Positions 6,211-7,094 of a stretch of 7,094 nt of DNA are shown here, in pieces. The position numbers and the translations under genes are program-made. Origin of the DNA: Pseudobdellovibrionaceae bacterium (GTDB taxonomy: Bacteria; Bdellovibrionota; Bdellovibrionia; Bdellovibrionales; JAMPXM01); the NCBI GenBank assembly GCA_016791465.1, contig JAEUWE010000153.1:1-7094 (forward strand). The letters are read 5' to 3'. Every line of letters begins with the position of its first letter. Positions within the stretch are counted from its first letter, which is position 1. The notes under the pieces were generated by a model that was not told where the DNA came from, searched no databases, and saw only the letters and a program-made list of their open reading frames with translations.

Positions 6211-6215
6211 CATGC

Positions 6216-6656
6216 ATGGGAAACTCATCGGCACCATCCAATTCGTCTTCGGCATCACCCATCCGCGTTCTGGTCGCAAAGCCAGGTCTTGATGGCCACG
6301 ATCGAGGCGCCAAAGTCGTGGCGCGTGGTCTGCGCGATTCGGGCTTTGAGGTGATTTATACGGGGTTGCATCAGACACCGGATATGGTTGTGACCGCAGC
6401 TTTGCAAGAGGATGTCGATATCGTGGGACTTTCTATCCTGTCAGGGGCTCATTTGCCTCTGGTTTCGGCAGTTCAAGAGAAGATGATCGAACGGGAAATA
6501 AGCACTCCAATTTTTGTCGGTGGAATTATTCCGCCGGATGACGCGGCGACACTATTGAAGCAGGGTGTGGCGGCCGTATTCGGGCCCGGTTCGAGCATTC
6601 CCGAGATTGTTGAGTCCATTAAAAAGATTGTCGCCGACCGCGAGGCTCGCGGTTAA
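6216..6656 (+). CDS. Stand-alone cobalamin-binding subunit of acyl-CoA mutase
   Basis: A 146-residue protein consisting of a Ser-rich leader (about 1-15) and one complete B12-binding Rossmann-like domain. It has the base-off/His-on signature: D-x-H-x-x-G at 26-31 (Asp26, His28 as lower axial cobalt ligand, Gly31), S-x-L at 73-75 and the GG pair at 102-103. Flanking blocks RVLVAKPGLDGHDRGAKVVA, EVIYTGLHQTP and DIVGLSILSGAHL are those of the small subunit of isobutyryl-CoA mutase (IcmB) and of the C-terminal domain of methylmalonyl-CoA mutase. Alone it cannot catalyse; it must pair with a substrate-binding barrel subunit encoded elsewhere, or with the mutase at the left edge if that one lacks its own B12 domain. 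It is divergent from the acyl-CoA dehydrogenase and probably shares its control region. Confidence 0.9.
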   Translation: MGNSSAPSNSSSASPIRVLVAKPGLDGHDRGAKVVARGLRDSGFEVIYTGLHQTPDMVVTAALQEDVDIVGLSILSGAHLPLVSAVQEKMIEREISTPIFVGGIIPPDDAATLLKQGVAAVFGPGSSIPEIVESIKKIVADREARG

Positions 6657-6693
6657 TGGCTCATCCAAGTCGTCGCGACAATTGCCCGCGTCA

Positions 6694-6698
6694 GAGGG
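6694..6698 (+). promoter_or_regulatory. Ribosome binding site of the exported protein gene
   Basis: GAGGG five bases before GTG 6704, the same spacing as for the two preceding genes. It selects this GTG over the in-frame ATG codons at 6656 and 6725. Confidence 0.6.
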
Positions 6699-6703
6699 CT
6701 CCA

Positions 6704-7094
6704 GTGCGCCAGGTTGGGACGACAATGCTTTTCTTTTTGTTCTCGTTGATCTGGGTTTCCAGTGCCTTTGCAGATTCTGGTGGGCGAAGTGCATTTCTGG
6801 CGAATCTTGGTCAGGGGATCAGCAAGACCGCCGATGAGCGTTACCAGAACCGGTGGACGATCGCAGATTGGTTTGAGACTCAGCGCAAGACACGGCTTCA
6901 AGACATGTGGCTTGCGGAAAATCGCAAAGATGATCTTTATCAGTTTATGATCGGTGGCCGCACCGGCCTTCGAACGGACACGGTGAACGAAGTCGAATCC
7001 GTCGTTCGTCCAAGACAGACCGCCGCTCAAGCTGCAGCGTATGCGACATTTGTCGGCCTTGAGGGCGGGTACACCGATACGGAGAACGACAGTT
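6704..7094 (+). CDS. Exported, probably outer-membrane, protein, 3' end outside window
   Basis: The frame is open to the end of the window (130 residues visible). From GTG 6704 the product has a textbook signal peptide: Arg2, the hydrophobic core LFFLFSLIWVSS, and cleavage after Ala-Phe-Ala23. The ATG at 6725 would remove the positive n-region; ATG 6656 (TAATG overlap with the previous stop) would add 16 residues to an already complete signal. The mature part begins with a polar helical region (WTIADWFETQRKTRLQDMW), then IGGRTGLRTDT. After a Gln/Ala-rich link it turns to YATFVGLEGGYTDTE, an alternating pattern typical of the first strand of a beta-barrel. I believe similar proteins are common in Bdellovibrio-like genomes, but cannot name the family. 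The 47-nt gap to the B12 gene shows no terminator, so co-transcription is possible. Confidence 0.72.
   Translation, partial: MRQVGTTMLFFLFSLIWVSSAFADSGGRSAFLANLGQGISKTADERYQNRWTIADWFETQRKTRLQDMWLAENRKDDLYQFMIGGRTGLRTDTVNEVESVVRPRQTAAQAAAYATFVGLEGGYTDTENDS

Larger units (their letters stand above)
6120..6215. promoter_or_regulatory. Divergent intergenic region (dehydrogenase / B12 subunit)
   Basis: These 96 nt are the largest non-coding gap in the window and must hold the promoters of both flanking genes. Visible elements are weak: a small inverted repeat GGT-AGTA-ACC at 6169-6178, GTGA and TCAC arms at 6140-6143 and 6156-6159, and a GATAAT box on the minus strand at 6131-6136 that is too close to the Shine-Dalgarno sequence and lacks a -35. 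No convincing sigma-70 promoter or named operator can be assigned. Co-regulation by an acyl-CoA- or TetR-type repressor is possible but not shown. Confidence 0.4.

Noticed and set aside
6653..7030. Minus-strand open frame of 125 codons opposite the exported protein
   Set aside because: It has no recognisable motif and no ribosome site that I can see, and it opposes a frame with a clear signal peptide.

Overview
The window reads as a gene-dense stretch of a Gram-negative chromosome, probably a predatory or free-living delta-type bacterium. Bdellovibrionota is my best guess, from the style of the two exported proteins and the IcmF-type mutase; this is inference, and no rRNA or other phylogenetic marker is present. 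I see no tRNA, rRNA, CRISPR, insertion sequence, integrase or origin. Almost every base is coding.

Left block, plus strand, 2-4956: eight genes follow one another with gaps of 9 nt or less, or with short overlaps, so they look like one transcription unit. In order they are: the 3' end of a fused isobutyryl-CoA mutase of the IcmF type; a small ankyrin-repeat lipoprotein; pyrrolidone-carboxylate peptidase (pcp) with its full catalytic triad; a 90-residue, almost entirely helical protein with an 11-residue (hendecad) repeat; and then two copies of a two-gene cassette. Each cassette is a small membrane-anchored protein of about 140 residues (called A here) followed by a polytopic membrane protein of about 300 residues that resembles the HTTM / vitamin K-dependent gamma-carboxylase-like family (called B). 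A1-B1-A2-B2 are joined by overlapping start and stop codons. The A proteins align without gaps over their first 70 residues. The B proteins share several spaced motifs. This repeated pair is the most interesting and least explained content of the window.

Right block: an acyl-CoA dehydrogenase on the minus strand (4953-6119), most like the short/branched-chain type, converges on B2 so tightly that the two stop codons overlap. A 96-nt gap separates its start from a divergent gene for a stand-alone cobalamin-binding subunit (6216-6656). That gene is followed on the plus strand by the 5' part of a secreted, probably outer-membrane, protein that runs off the window.

How the genes fit together: the mutase, the acyl-CoA dehydrogenase and the B12-binding subunit make a coherent branched-chain acyl-CoA set (isobutyryl-CoA / butyryl-CoA / 2-methylbutyryl-CoA / methylmalonyl-CoA chemistry). 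The genes between them (ankyrin lipoprotein, pcp, coiled coil, A-B cassettes) are envelope or unknown proteins with no obvious link to that pathway.
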